Assembly (NCBI GenBank): GCA_016508695.1
Contig: VNKQ01000005.1
Location: 744,001-808,000 of the forward strand
DNA: 64,000 nt
Direction of reading: 5' to 3'
DNA from: Hyphodiscus hymeniophilus
Taxonomy: Eukaryota > Ascomycota > Leotiomycetes > Helotiales > Hyphodiscaceae
Positions 36,298 through 48,985 of this stretch are shown here, piece by piece. The stretch's first letter is position 1. The number at the start of each line of letters is the position of its first letter. A program made the position numbers and the translations under genes. Below the pieces are notes generated by a model. The model was given only the letters and a program-made list of their open reading frames with translations, did not search any database and was not told the origin of the DNA.

Positions 36298-39200
36298 TGT
36301 GTAAGATATGATACCCTGGAACCGAAAAGAAACATTCCTCAGAGAATCGTTCTCGTGAAGGAAGGCTGCTCATGTTCCCGATTCCCAACATTCCCTTCCA
36401 TTCTACGTCCCCCCTTGCCAAATCAGCCAGAAGTGTTAGTTCGCCGTGTCTCCTCCAATATCACCTGGTCCCAATCATACAGCTTCCCATATCTCACCAC
36501 CTCTGTTTTCCTACAAACATACATTATAATAGCAGCCGCTACCGCATCAGACACTTCCTAATCCGAGAACCAAATCCACAATCAATCCCACAATCACAAG
36601 CCGCCCTTCTCTAGTTCCCTCGTACATCCCAATCCTCTAAGCCCCCAGTTAACGAGCCGCAAACCACGAACCTATCCAATATTTCTTCTAAATCCATCAT
36701 CTAACGTCACGACACGAGCGCGCGTTGCTCTCATGCTGTCCGAGGCAGGGATAGGACGTACGTGTTAGACGAGCGGATTGAGGGGCCGGGGGTTAGCGTA
36801 GATGAGGTGGCTGGCTCGGGACTGCGAGGGTAGACTTCAAGGGCTGAGGGGGAGGAATGAAGATTGAGGATTGAGGAGGATGCGTTGGATTCACGGACGG
36901 CAAAGTCCCGGAGAGAGGTGGATGGATGTGTAGCAGATGTACATATTGGGCTGGGGCAGGGCGGAGTGAGTATTGATGCTGTTCGTGGGTACGAGCGTGT
37001 CGATTTGATGCGGTCTTGGGTACTGGCATGTAGATGTGGATGTGGGTGAGGGAAATCTTCAAATGGATGAAATTGTATATGGCGAGGCTGATAGCATGGC
37101 ATGCCACAGGAAATGCGAGTCAAAGTCTACTACACAGGCTGCTGTTCGTGAGAAGTGACGATGGGAATGATATGAGCGCCTTGTGTGAGTGAATAAGTAA
37201 TTAAATGAGTACTCCCTCTGTTGAAAATTGAGGATGGGAGGTGCCCGGGCGTCGTCAGTGGTCTGGGTGGTCGTGATAGTTGAGGATGGTCTTGAGATTG
37301 GATTGAAAACGCTGCACCAGCTTGGGTGATGTCCCATTGTTGATACAGCTGTAGGCCAACGGGCAGCTTGTTCACTGAGAGGCTCGACGTTGGTAAGATA
37401 GCTGATGAGCTCGTTGTTGGCGGCAGAGATGGTAGTGCTCTGAAGTAATTGAGTCCGTTGCAGCATTGTGATCCTAAACGACTGAGGGAGAAGAAGCACA
37501 TCCTTGTCCCAATCAAGCAACTCTGGAGCGATTTGGATATCATTTGTTTTTCTAATAGAGATCTGTGTTGACTACGGGCCGAGAGCAGCGAGGTAATCGA
37601 CCAACAAGAGACATATGATGAGAGCGGAGCTGGAATTGGAGACTCGTGTGCGGCTCAATTCGTCGCTCGTCGCTCGACGAATGGGCTTGATATCTTGAGG
37701 GTTGGAGACCGCGATCTTCAATTGTTACACGAATCACTGTGAAACATGTACTCGAGTAGCTTGAAGAATGAGGAATCCGACTCTGAATATTCACAGACCA
37801 GGCGTTCGATCAACTAATTTCAATTCCTTGGTGACTTAGCTTGTACAGTACACATAACAATTCGTTTGCGGGTTTTCTGACAGCTGCGTCGAGATGCTCC
37901 TTTCGACGTCTCACAAATGGACTTTACCTGAGGAGACATTGCGAGGATCTAGCAGCTAGCAGACCGCACTTTTGGAGGCCTCATTCAAAATAAGAAAAGA
38001 ACCCTAAAGTAGGGTCTCGTGATGCAATACAGTACCTACAGCCCTCTCGTAACTCGCCAAATAACGCCCCAAACGGAACGTCTTATAATTAGCAACGAAA
38101 GCCGTCACAAATTTTGGACGCGCGGGGAAATAATATCGGGTAATACTGCGTCGCGAAGAGATTGGCCAAATGGTCTCGGGCGTTTAACGCTGGCGTTGGG
38201 AGCGAAGTCATCACGATGATTGGCAATTATCAGGAACTTTCCGATGCCAAACGCTGCACCTACGCGAACACGTACGGCTGGTAGGTAGGATGGGCAGGTT
38301 CTTGCTTTTGAGATGGCGGATATGGAATCGGTGACTGTGGTTGGTCGGCTTTTGTGAAGCACGGGAATCGCAGAGCCAAGTCTCACTGTGCATCAATCCA
38401 GGAAAAGGAATACGAAGTTCGATATTCAACCAATGCTAGGGGCCAAAGTGCGGCGAAAGGAAGTCCAAGGTGATCGGTCACTCAATAATGATTCATGAAG
38501 GCGCCAACTCTGTTGAGTAAGGTGCAGGTTGGGCATCAGTGAATCAACGGCTTCCGAGGAATTGATGCGAGTCGTCCAAAGTGGGGATCTTTTGCGCATG
38601 GGGAAGGCGAATGCATCGCTTTTACGAGTGTTGGATGCATCGAATGGGTGCTGGCACGAGGCGGTCCAGTCTGGTAGGAAGAATCCGTTGTGCTGCTGTC
38701 AGACGTCGCGGCGGCAGCGGTTCATTATTCCCTGTGACAGACGGAAGGCTTGCGGCAGGAGCTGAGGGTTGGCTTCTTGGAGAGTGCAGGACGTGTACTG
38801 CGCAGTACTGTACTGTAGAAGTATGCTGCCGTATGTTTGGTAAGGACATCCCAGGAAGGTTTGGGCGACATGCAGCGCTTCGAATACTATTGAAGGAGAG
38901 AGATATATCATTCTAGGCAATGACTACAAGTACGAGGCGGGTTTGGTTACATGCAGAAGAAGATTCATTGTGAGGAAGAGGTGGTCGTTCATTCTGTGCC
39001 TTCCATGAAGTGGGAGCAAAAGTTGGATGTAGAAAGGAAGTGGAAAATCAAGTAGAAAAGGAAGAGGAAGGCGAAGTGGAATTTGAGAGTGTCTCGGTTC
39101 ATCAGGGCGTTTACACCTTGTTGGTGAAGCGAGGTCGTGGGTGCATCCTTTGGACCTTCGTACCTTCAGCGAACGGCCAGCGTCCTTGATTGTGCACAGG

Positions 39201-39540
39201 GAGGTCCAGGAGAGTAGGGAATCAACCAGTTTTACATGATTGAATGTTTGCCAGCCTGTTCTCTCTCAGAAAAACACGGTGAGGACAGTCAGTGAGTGAG
39301 TGAGGCTCTGAGCACTGAGTGTCTTAAGTCGTAGAGTTCCAGAAGGTAAGTAGTACAGTACGCCTATGTCCAGCCCAGGCTAAGGTAGTTATTAGCATAG
39401 CCTAGAATTCATCATATCCACCTATGATTCCATCCAAGGAGCATTTGAATCAACGAGTAGAGTACTCCTCCGGATAATATAGCATAATATAGTAGAAGTC
39501 GAAGTCTCGAATCCAGTTTCGCCAAAAAGGGAGAGAGGAG

Positions 39541-39651
<111 letters not shown>

Positions 39652-40283
39652 AATGAAACAAGGAGAGAGAGGCCGCTCCAATGATGAGTAAATGATCCGC
39701 CCGCAAGCATCTTCGCTACTCGGCAGGCTAATGGGCGCTTTAACGCAAAGGAGGTCAAGTGAATGAATCCACTTCGCCTATCGATAAGAAGAGGATGATG
39801 AGTACTGTAGTTGCATTAGCAGCCCGTCAACTGTTCCGCAGCTCCAGAGTTGAGCGAGTAGGAGAGAGTAATGTCCCTCACATGATTGATTATCTTGGTG
39901 GTCCATCCGGGGACAGAGAGGACTGGAGAGGGTAATAAGAAGGTGAAGGAAGGAAGAGCAGGAGCGGTCAACCTAAAAGGCCTACTCTACGGTGCCCTAC
40001 CCTACCATTGAAGCTGATGTCTTCGGAACCATCCCCAAACATGAATCGTTACCAAAGACTTACCGCTTCCGGTCAACTCCAGTGAATTCTTCACACTTTT
40101 GCTGGCTCTTCTTCCTCTTCCTCTTCCTCTTCTTTCTCTTTCTCTTCTTTGATTTCTTTTCAACATCCAAGAAAGATACTGAATCGAGACCGTTCTCCCG
40201 TATCAATTCACCAAGTCTCAGGCGTGGAGTCGGCAACAGCGTGCATTTCCGTCAGCCCCTCTCGTGATCCAGCCTTCCCCTTC

Positions 40284-40313
40284 CCACTTCCACTTCCACT
40301 TCCACTTCCACTA
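40284..40313. repeat. TTCCAC hexanucleotide tandem repeat
   Basis: About five copies of CTTCCA/TTCCAC in the presumed leader of the RING-finger gene. Confidence 0.9.
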
Positions 40314-40673
40314 CCTTACTTAGTCACACCAACCTGCCTCAGCATACAAAGCTTCGTTGTCCCGCCTCATTTCCACTCCTCCAGACCTGCTTCCTGCCAG
40401 CTCAGCTCAGCCTGAAGTGAACAACTCAACCAACTCTACTACGACAAACAACTTGTCTTATCGTCCAATATCGCGATACGAGTACTTCGACTCCACCAAT
40501 GATCTGACACAACCACAACCTTTCAGGACCTTCGTTTGGTCTGCTGCCAGGCTACTGACAAAGACCCCCACTGAAGAATCATAAATGAGGAGGGGAATCC
40601 AACTTCTTCTTTCCAAGGATCGTCGACGCTGTCCATCATTGTGAGCAGTTGATCGAGGGGCGGGAGCGGGGTC

Positions 40674-42875
40674 ATGGCAGATCCCATGGATTACACCATG
40701 GATGAAGGCCATGGACAGCCGGCACACATCCCAAATACTTCTCAGTGTCAATATCCACCTCACCACTCACCAAGTTCGAGTGCCTTCACTTCTCAATCTC
40801 GAGATGCACATCACTACGATCCGGTTCATAATACTGAATCGTGGCACGGAAATGCAAATAATCCACCGAGTCGACCTGGTCCTCCCTACGCCGGAACGAT
40901 CAGTACCCCACAATGGACGATGCCGGCAGCATATAGCTGGCAGGGTTTTGGTGAGGCACATAGCGGATCCCAAGGGCCAGATATTGCATATCAACAGCCA
41001 CCTGGCTTCGCGGGCACGATACACTCTCCATGGGGTGAACCGAGAGGCTTCGAACCACACTCGGCCTCATTCGGTTATATTCCGGGGATGTACTCTGATG
41101 GACCTTCAAATGGGCCAAACGCTGCAGCAAGAAGCTCTCTGACGGCTTCCCTGCAGTCACAGGTTTATCCCATGAGACGTCATCCAACTACGGGTCCTCT
41201 CCCTGACGACTACATTCGGCAAGCAGCAAGGACTCGAAATGATGCTGTTAGGGCTTTGGATGCTCAGCTACGAGCAGAAGCTATAGAAGCTGCAGGTGAG
41301 AGATTCCAGGATGCGCATTTGCTATTGTGCCAAATAAAATCTAACTAAGCTGTAGACCTCCCTACGAATTCCCTTCAAATCTCCGGCTCCTATGATTATC
41401 ACCACAGCCTCGACAATTCTCGTTCGCGACGACATGATAACCATGACTGGGATTCCGAAGACGACGATGATCTAGATCCAGACACAGATGTGTACAGCAC
41501 AAATCCATATAGGGCTGGTATCATGTTCAATGGCGACATGGATGAGGAACGGCGTATGGCGGCTGCCAGAGGAGCTGCTATGGCCGCGAGAAAGAGCGTA
41601 CCATCGAAAGCCTTCATAGCCTCACTCGAGAAGTTGGACCCTATGAAGGATCTCAAAGAAGGGGATCGAAGTAAGTCCATGAAAAATTGGGAGTACAACC
41701 TTTGGCTAACTTTGGCAGCTTGTATGATCTGCTATAACGAGTTTGGGATCCAGAATCCGGATGGTATCATCGAAGAACCAATTCGTCTACCCAAATGCAA
41801 GCACGTATTTGGTGACAAGTGCATAAAGAAGTGGTTTGAGGATTCGGACAGCTGTCCATACTGCCGTGATAAGCTTCCCTCCGAGCAGTATGTTCATGAT
41901 TTCCTTCAACACTTTCCCCACTTACGAGATGATTCATACGTAACTCTTCCAAAAGAATGTGACTAATATGAACTGTCACAGTGTACACAGAAAGCACCCA
42001 GTGTACGAACATCTATATGCTGCCACTCACCCACGAAGAGTTCACATGGCAGCAGCCGCTTCTGCGCAAGTGCAGGCACAGAGTGCCAGAATACGTGCTG
42101 CTGGATATCTATCTCGGGCTTCGGAGGGGATGGCTTTCGAGACGTGAGTTGAAGATGGTGCATGAATTCTTCAGCTATCGCTAACTGCCATAGTGGCCCT
42201 TCTAGAGATTACTCTAGACATTTGCTGGAAGAATACCATTATCTGATGAGAGGAAGCGGGGTGCCCGATGGATGGTCTTCCTATTCCCCTCCAAACAGAT
42301 CGAGAGAATCAGAAAATAGACGACGGCAAGCTCGTGGTAGAGCCAGTGGTGGTCGGCCGACTTCTGTGGGTTCGGCCAGACTCGTAGCATCAGGTCCTCC
42401 GAATCATCAAGTTGCTCCGATGAGAGCACATCTCCAAAATATCACACCTAATACTCTCAATTCAATCCCCACAACCGCCCCTCGCAGATCAATCACTCCA
42501 GGCTTGAGTAGACAACATTCAACTGGATCTGCACCCACAGTGGTAACGCCTCCTCGTAGCCGACTATCCGAAGCCTCATCCCCATCTTCCGAAGAAGCCT
42601 CTCCTCCAGTCGCAGTTGGGTCGGGGATAGCTACCGAAGACCGTCACTCCCCACCAGGTGGCACCCGGCCCTATCGAAGCTGGAACACTGGGAGTGATCC
42701 ATATGAGAGCTTTATCACCGCGAGTGAAGGCCATCCGCCAGGACGGCGCCCGAGAGGAGGCATGGAGCCTTCTGATCAAGCGGTTCCTTCCGATCGGTCT
42801 CGTGATTCGGACTACCTACAACGCTACGGAGACTTTGGCAGCCAAGCGTTGGGCGGAAGTCGATGGTCGAGATAA
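40674..42875 (+). CDS. RING-finger protein, probable E3 ubiquitin ligase
   Basis: The coding sequence is join(40674..41295, 41356..41670, 41719..41887, 41982..42143, 42194..42875), 649 residues, every junction in frame. The first ~200 residues are disordered, rich in Pro, Gly, His and Ser. A Ser/Asp-rich acidic patch (DSEDDDDLDPDTD) lies near residue 230. The RING finger spans about 314-364: CMICYNEF, a variable loop, LPKCKHVFGDKC and IKKWFEDSDSCPYC. The basic segment RKHPVYEHLYAATHPRR follows, then a Ser/Pro-rich tail. The RING fold implies E2 binding; the substrate is unknown. I recall similar architecture in uncharacterised Pezizomycotina proteins and do not recognise a named orthologue. 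No membrane helix is visible. Confidence 0.85.
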
Positions 42876-43517
42876 AGCTCCCCAAATACTAAGCAAAACA
42901 TCTACTCAACTTATTAAAATAAGAAGCCCCACAAAGTTGAGCACAATCCGCGAATTATCTCGAGCCACATCTCAGGGCATATTTCACAAAACACAGCACA
43001 TCTCACTCACCCAAATCAACGATTTCATTTTCTTCGGCAATTTGCAAGGCAGGACTGGTATGTGGGGAATAGCAAGGCATATGGCGCAATTCGGCGATTC
43101 GAGCGGTGATCTTTGCTTACGAAACGGCTCTGCTTCTCTGGATCTTGATGCTTTTTAATGACATGCAGCGCGAGCCTTTGCGGCAAACCTGCTTCAGGCG
43201 CCGCGCTTTCAAGACAAGAGGCATAATAGGTAGCCTTGCAGATAGGGAGATAGTTAATGAATCATAGTTAAGAACACGAAAAAGAGACGTGCATTTGATG
43301 ACTGAGCTAGAGATTCCCTACTTGTACCCTTGACTCCCAACTCAAACTTCTCACCCACTGTCGACATCGGAACATGTCGATATCGATATCGATTTCGATT
43401 TCGATGTCGATGTCGATGTCGATCCCTCACCCACTGTCGACAATATGTTGATGTCGACCATAATTCCAATCTTGACGCTTCACTCACTGTTGATACCCTG
43501 TGTAACTGTCGAAGCTT
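42876..43517. other. Convergent intergenic region with a hexamer array
   Basis: Lies between the RING-finger gene and the small membrane-protein gene. It contains the GTCGAT-type array at 43376-43423 flanked by 16-base direct repeats. Confidence 0.6.
43351..43442. repeat. TCGATN hexamer array between 16-base direct repeats
   Basis: Eight hexamers (GTCGAT, ATCGAT, TTCGAT variants) fill 43376-43423. A perfect TCACCCACTGTCGACA copy precedes them (43351-43366) and another follows (43427-43442). A degenerate third copy with TCACTCACTGTTGATA occurs near 43481. Confidence 0.9.
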
Positions 43518-44061
43518 TCAAGTACTGCTAGGAAGGCGCCGAATCATCCACGGCTTGACGAGTCTGTAGATGATCCGGAAAGCGATCACCGCTGTAACTC
43601 CAACACTGAGTAGATATCTGAGTCAGTAAAAGTGATATAAGACTGGTGAGAGGGCGGTACACTCACACGACCATGACAACAGCGGTCTGGTGACCAGTCT
43701 GCTCTGCGAAACCCCCAATCAGTGTGCGTGGAGATAGCTCAGTGGTGTTAGGAGGGCTGGGAAAAGGTGCAGCTGCCGAGAAGGAATTGGTTCCCAACAC
43801 GCTTCCGGCAAAGTTGGTGATGACTGGCATAGGAGACATCTTGGTAGATTTCTGAGAGGAAGAGGTAGGAGTGGCGTAGGCGAATCGCCTGATGTCGACA
43901 CTGTCGTGGGTATGTTGGTGTCGGGAAGTTGTTCGAGGCGAGGCTCCAGGGTTGGGACGACGGCCTTTGAATGCTCGTCGACAGGCCGTCTCTCGATAAC
44001 GAGACCTATCGCGACAGACAGCTAGGGCTGGCTGGAAGCGGGTCTTTGGATGGGTAGCCAT
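43518..44061 (-). CDS. Small hypothetical protein with one C-terminal membrane helix, possibly mitochondrial
   Basis: The coding sequence is complement(join(43518..43617, 43667..44061)), 164 residues. The start is taken at ATG 44061 (MATHPKTRFQPAL); the frame remains open to another ATG at 44322. Residues 1-60 are arginine-rich with few acids (RDRSRYRETACRRAFKGRR), compatible with a mitochondrial targeting sequence. The C-terminal helix VVYLLSVGVTAVIAFRIIY is followed by a basic tail ending VKPWMIRRLPSST. I do not recognise the family; mitochondrial inner-membrane location is inference. Exon structure rests on a GTGAGT donor and a CTCAG acceptor in frame. Confidence 0.55.
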
Positions 44062-44949
44062 GCTCGCGAGGGGGGAGGTTTCTCTCAGCGAGTGCCTGTT
44101 TGTTGGTCTCGCTTCGTTCAGGGGGAGGTTGATGTCTAGCGAGGTTGCTAGTAACAAGTTTCCACGAGATAGGACTTCCCATAGTGGTTGGTTCGTCAAA
44201 GGAACTAGCAAGACTAGCTCCTTTGATCGAACTTCACTTTGATCTCCTGGAAGTGAAGAGTTCTGAGGGTTTGTAGACCACGTGATGCGAAAAGGGGCCT
44301 CGCTTGCAGCCGAATCCGGCATATCATCCCACGAAATACTTTATAGTATCTCAGTAGCCTCCTCTCTCAAATTAAAAAAGACCAAATTGGCTATTGTGAG
44401 AGTGTTTTGCTTGAGTCCGATTTCTTTCAACGCTGGTCGTAAGAAGAAAACTGATTTGCAAGCGCGTACTCCCAGCCATTCTCACACGCACGCTTGGTCA
44501 TCTGTTTAATGAGGGCTTTTTCACTGTAGCGCTTCATGTCCAAATTCCCAGTGAGAGTCTCGAGGTTGTGGAAGCGGGAAACAAGACCGGAAGACTCCAG
44601 CTGAACAATCCAGATCATGGGAAAGCTTTCAGCGATTAGAGATCAAGAGTACTGAAACTCAAAATAAGTGGCGGGGTATAAAAATGCTTGTTCTCAACTT
44701 CGCCTTACACACTGCTACAGGCTGTTGTTATATTGTGGAAGCCTTTAAGGAAAGCAATACTGGTGAAAGAGTTGCATATGCCAGCGTCTCTATCTTGTAA
44801 GGCTGACTTCAGGCATGCATTGTCAAGACTGATAATGACTGTTTATTTACCAAAGGCATTAAAAGAACTGCACTAGCCCTCCCAGCGATAACAAATTGAA
44901 AATTCCGACCTTGTCATGATGGTAGCAAATACCTTGAATTAGTATCAGG
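44062..44949. other. Intergenic, no gene recognised
   Basis: Includes a 63-codon minus frame starting with ATG at 44618 whose product is not recognised. Base composition is more AT-rich than around. Confidence 0.4.
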
Positions 44950-45327
44950 ATGCAAGTTATACACCTGGAGCTGGCGACGTCCAGGTACAAAGGAACTGTT
45001 ATTAACAAGCAAGAAATCCAAGAAAGTATTCTGGCTCTCAACAGCAAGTACACTCCCATCGACACGGTCCATCCTGGTCAACTTGTTCGAGCCCTTGATA
45101 GCGGCAAAGATCTGGAAGAAATGCTCAAGAGAATTAAAGTCAAAACAATGAAAAGATTGGAAAAGTCTGTCTCGATACAGACTTTGTCTTTCACTATCTT
45201 CGGATACTTTTCCAAAGATAATACCCAAGCTACCTTTATAATCAACGAATGTGCCGAGGAATACAAGTTAAAGTCCGAAACAGCCTTGAGTATATTACCA
45301 GTCTCGGGGCATGGATCCCGCCGATGA
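44950..45327 (+). CDS. Orphan open frame, possible gene or remnant
   Basis: An intronless 125-codon ATG-initiated frame in AT-rich sequence. The translation looks protein-like (mixed charge, few low-complexity runs: NKQEIQESILALNSKY, GKDLEEMLKRIKVKTMKRLEK, FTIFGYFSKDNTQATFIIN) rather than like an antisense shadow. I do not recognise a domain. It may be the internal part of a decayed gene, an orphan, or chance. Its lysine-rich, AT-rich coding differs from its neighbours. Confidence 0.3.
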   Translation: MQVIHLELATSRYKGTVINKQEIQESILALNSKYTPIDTVHPGQLVRALDSGKDLEEMLKRIKVKTMKRLEKSVSIQTLSFTIFGYFSKDNTQATFIINECAEEYKLKSETALSILPVSGHGSRR

Positions 45328-46152
45328 TGATGAACATATGGGTGCTGAATGTTTGGAGGCAGAGATTGTTGGGGTTACGGATTATATAGAGACTATCATT
45401 GACTTATTTTAGTGCGATCAGGACTATTTTATTGACATATTTAACGAGTGGAAGTAGAAGAATTACACCTCACCTACTTGCACCACAACTGGCTTAGCCG
45501 CCTACGTCTACATCCACCGACCAATCTGCACCGTACAAAAAGAGTAAGTGACTGTACAAGATTAATTGGCAGAAGAGGTCGGGGACACAGATAGATAGAA
45601 AGAAGAATTTGAGTGAGGTTGCGGTCCGTTGGCACTTTCCCTCTATCCACCAATCAAAGTCCACGTGCAAAAAATGGGGGGGCTGGGGCAGGGACAATAA
45701 ACGGTGTGGGCGTCGTCTAACAAAGAGCATTATATAATTTGATTGACGCTATCCAAGAGCTTCATTAACTCTTCCCAATTTTCGAATAAAGTTTACCGTT
45801 TGCACTGAGTATTGTAATTCATTTATCATTGCATTTGTAGAAGTTGTTGAAGTTAACACGTGTGTAATCAATCAGTCAATTCACGGCACACTGATTTCAA
45901 GGTCCCCTCCTTTTTACCTGCGCTAAGTGAAGCACGGCTCACGGCTACCCTACCTATCGAAGCTTATTAAAGAATCATTGAACGTGTCCTTTTCGACTCC
46001 CGGCCGAGTAACTTAAATCAGCCTCCCACATTAAAGACATCTTCTTTGCTTTCCTCCCCATCCACCGAGCTCTGGAAGCAATACGAGACCAACATCAAGG
46101 TCTTCTCTCAGACAGTCGACTCTTCCGCAATTAAATTTATCTTTGTTGCACA
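45328..46152. promoter_or_regulatory. Upstream region of calnexin
   Basis: Probable promoter and leader of the calnexin gene. It includes a CCAAT box (45650-45654) followed after six bases by CCACG (45661-45665), similar to but not matching the mammalian ER stress element. No other gene recognised. Confidence 0.45.
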
Positions 46153-48113
46153 ATGCGTCTCTACGCTACCGCAGCCACAGCTGCTGTAGCTCTGCTCGCT
46201 GGATCTGTCCGCGCAGATGCCCAGTCTGTCCTCAGCGAAGCCAGCTCCTCTGTCTCCAGCGTTGCTACCGAAGCTTCTTCTGCCGTCGAGTCTGCGACAT
46301 CCGGTACTCCTGAATTGCCAACCTTCACCGTAAGTGACAAGAATTCACATTACAACCCCCGGGCTAGCTTCAAAGCGAAGCTCTCTTGCAATTGCATTGC
46401 TAACTCCGCTTTTCACAGCCTACCACAATCAAAGCCGATTTCGTTGAGCAATTCACAGATGATTGGGAGGCCCGATGGAAGCCATCCCATGCCAAGAAGG
46501 ATACCACTGGCTCTGCCAAAGAGGATGAGGAGTGGGCATATGTTGGAGAGTGGGCTGTAGAGGAGCCTCATGTCTTCAAAGGCATGGAAGGCGACAAGGG
46601 ACTTGTTGTCAAGAATGCCGCCGCACATCACGCCATCTCTGCCAAATTCCCCAAGAAGATTGACAACAAGGGCAAGACTCTCGTTGTCCAATATGAGGTC
46701 AAGCTTCAAAGTGAGTAGCTTCCAGCTCTCTGTCAGTGATACTGCTAATCCTACCGTAGATGGCCTTGAATGTGGTGGAGCATACATGAAGCTTTTGAGG
46801 GATAACAAGGCCCTTCATCAAGACGAGTTCTCCAACGCTTCCCCGTACGTTGTCATGTTCGGTCCCGACAAGTGCGGCTCCACCAACAAGGTTCACCTCA
46901 TTATCAACCACAAGAACCCCAAGACTGGCGAATATGAGGAGAAGCACCTTTCCACTGCCCCAGCAGCCCGAATTGTCAAGACCACTGAGCTCTATACCCT
47001 GATCATCCACCCTAACAACACTGCCATCATTAAGTTGAACGGCGAGCAAGTTAAGGAGGCCAACCTTCTGGAAGATTTCTCCCCGGCATTCAACCCCCCC
47101 AAAGAGATTGATGACCCCAAAGACTCCAAGCCAGACACCTGGGTTGACGAGGCCCGTATTGCCGACCCCGAGGCTACCAAGCCAGAGGACTGGGATGAGG
47201 ATGCACCATTCGAAATTGTCGATGAGGAGGCTACCATGCCCGAGGACTGGCTTGAGAACGAGCCTCTCACCATCCCTGACCCAGAGGCTGAGAAGCCAGA
47301 GGATTGGGAAGACGAGGAGGATGGAGACTGGATCGCCCCTACCGTACCAAACCCTAAGTGTGATGAAGTTTCTGGCTGCGGAAAGTGGGAGTACGTACAA
47401 ATCGAATCCCGGTTCTCTAGCAAAGCTGACATACTTTGAACAGGAAACCTACCATTAAGAACCCCTCATTCAAGGGCAAGTGGACCGCTCCCTACATTGA
47501 CAACCCAGCCTACAAGGGTGTCTGGGCTCCTCGCAAGATCAAGAACCCAGACTATTTCGAAGACAAGACCCCTGCCAACCTCGAGCCCATGGGAGCCCTT
47601 GGTTTCGAAATCTGGACCATGCAAAGCGATATTCTTTTCGACAACATCTACATTGGCCACTCCATTGAAGACGCCCAGAAGTTCGCCGACGAGACTTTCT
47701 TCGAGAAGTACCCGCTTGAGCAACTTCTCGAGCTCGAGTCCAAGCCTAAGGTTGATGAGAAGAAGCCAGCCCGTTCCCCAAGTGACTTGGTCTTCATGGA
47801 TGACCCAGTTCACTACATCCGCGAGAAGCTCGATCTCTTCTTCACAATTGCTCAGACCGACCCTATCCAAGCCATCAAGTTCGTTCCTGAGGCTGCTGGT
47901 GGTCTTGCCGCCGTCGCTGTTACTCTCCTCGCCGTCATCATTGGTGTTGTCTCAATGAGTGGATCAACACCTCCACCAAACGTCAAGAAGGCAGCCGAGA
48001 ACGTCAAGGCTGCGGCTACGGATGCCAAGGATAAGGTCGCCGAGGCTGTCTCATCTGGTGCGGACTCAGCGAAGGCCGAGGTCAACAAGCGTACTACTAG
48101 AAGCAGCTCATAG
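46153..48113 (+). CDS. clxA: Calnexin, ER lectin chaperone
   Basis: The coding sequence is join(46153..46329, 46419..46710, 46760..47390, 47444..48113), 589 residues. A signal peptide is visible (MRLYATAATAAVALLAGSVRADA, cleavage near residue 22). A serine/alanine stretch follows. The lectin domain includes EWAVEEPHVFKGMEGDKGLV, ECGGAYMKLL and MFGPDKCGSTNKVHLI. The P-domain has tandem acidic repeats of the type I-x-DP-E-x-KPEDWD, four of type 1 and the paired GKW/GVW type 2 repeats (NPSFKGKWTAP, NPAYKGVWAPR). A membrane helix AAGGLAAVAVTLLAVIIGVVSM lies near residue 530. The short cytosolic tail ends KRTTRSSS. Calnexin binds monoglucosylated N-glycans and retains unfolded glycoproteins in the ER. 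Confidence 0.96.
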
Positions 48114-48985
48114 ACGATTAGAAGTTGAATGGATCAGACACTGGCTGGGGAACGGAGAGGTGTTACAGGAGGTAATGATGACACATTTGCAATTACTTTC
48201 CGCATGTTCCGGGGGTTTTACTGGGCTTTCAGCGGAAATGTATTCTAGGCGCGCAAAATATTGAAAGCACATTGGAACCTACTAATTGAATTGTGAACAC
48301 AAATGGTGATTACGAGGTGAGTGGCATGAAATTTGCAGTCATCTTGCGCATTGTGGGCTTCAGACCAACAGAGACAGGTCAGATTGAAGAGAGCCTTGAG
48401 CATCATACATGTCTGACAGCATCTTCTACTGAAGACTGTCCATCAACTACCCTACGTTTGGCGACTAACCTAATGATGAAAAGTCAGATTCCCGGGGCTA
48501 TACAAGTCGCCAATGTGACACAGCCAAGCCTGAAGACCGCTCTCAACTCGGGCGGATGTGAAGTGTTCGAAGCTATAGCAGACCATGACAACTCTATCAT
48601 TTCCGTTGAAGTGGACATTTCTAAGCAGGATTGGAACAGACTTGACTTCATTGTTTGTCTTAATCGGTTGATGGTCGGAGGTATAGATAGAGTTTGGGGA
48701 CAGAGCTAAGCGATGAAAGTCAACTCCGAAGGCATTCGAGGGAGACCATTACGTGAATTATCTCGGGAGAGTACTCTTGGAGACCTTACTCGATAGAGTT
48801 CGCCAAGATTTTGAAGTGCGAGACAAGAATATCCAACATAATCTGACCTCGTCAGTCATTTGCATCCCGTTTTCCCAACCATTTTCCAGCCATATATGAG
48901 GCAATATCTACATGAAGTCGTCTGAACATCTGTCGTGTTGAATCTTCCTGCCAGCGCCAACCAAGTCGCTTCATTCATTCCTGGT
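48114..48985. other. Convergent intergenic region
   Basis: Between the 3' ends of calnexin and the isomerase. The frame at 48293-48709 is open for 138 codons but resembles no protein I know. Confidence 0.5.

Noticed and set aside
44062..44322. N-terminal extension of the small membrane protein from ATG 44322
   Set aside because: It lacks conservation-like features, and the basic N-terminus starting at ATG 44061 is a more natural targeting sequence. It cannot be excluded.
46992..47432. Minus-strand serine-rich frames opposite calnexin
   Set aside because: They are antisense shadows of the acidic P-domain repeats.
48293..48709. 138-codon plus frame after calnexin
   Set aside because: No family resemblance and it lies in a convergent 3' region; not supported as a gene.
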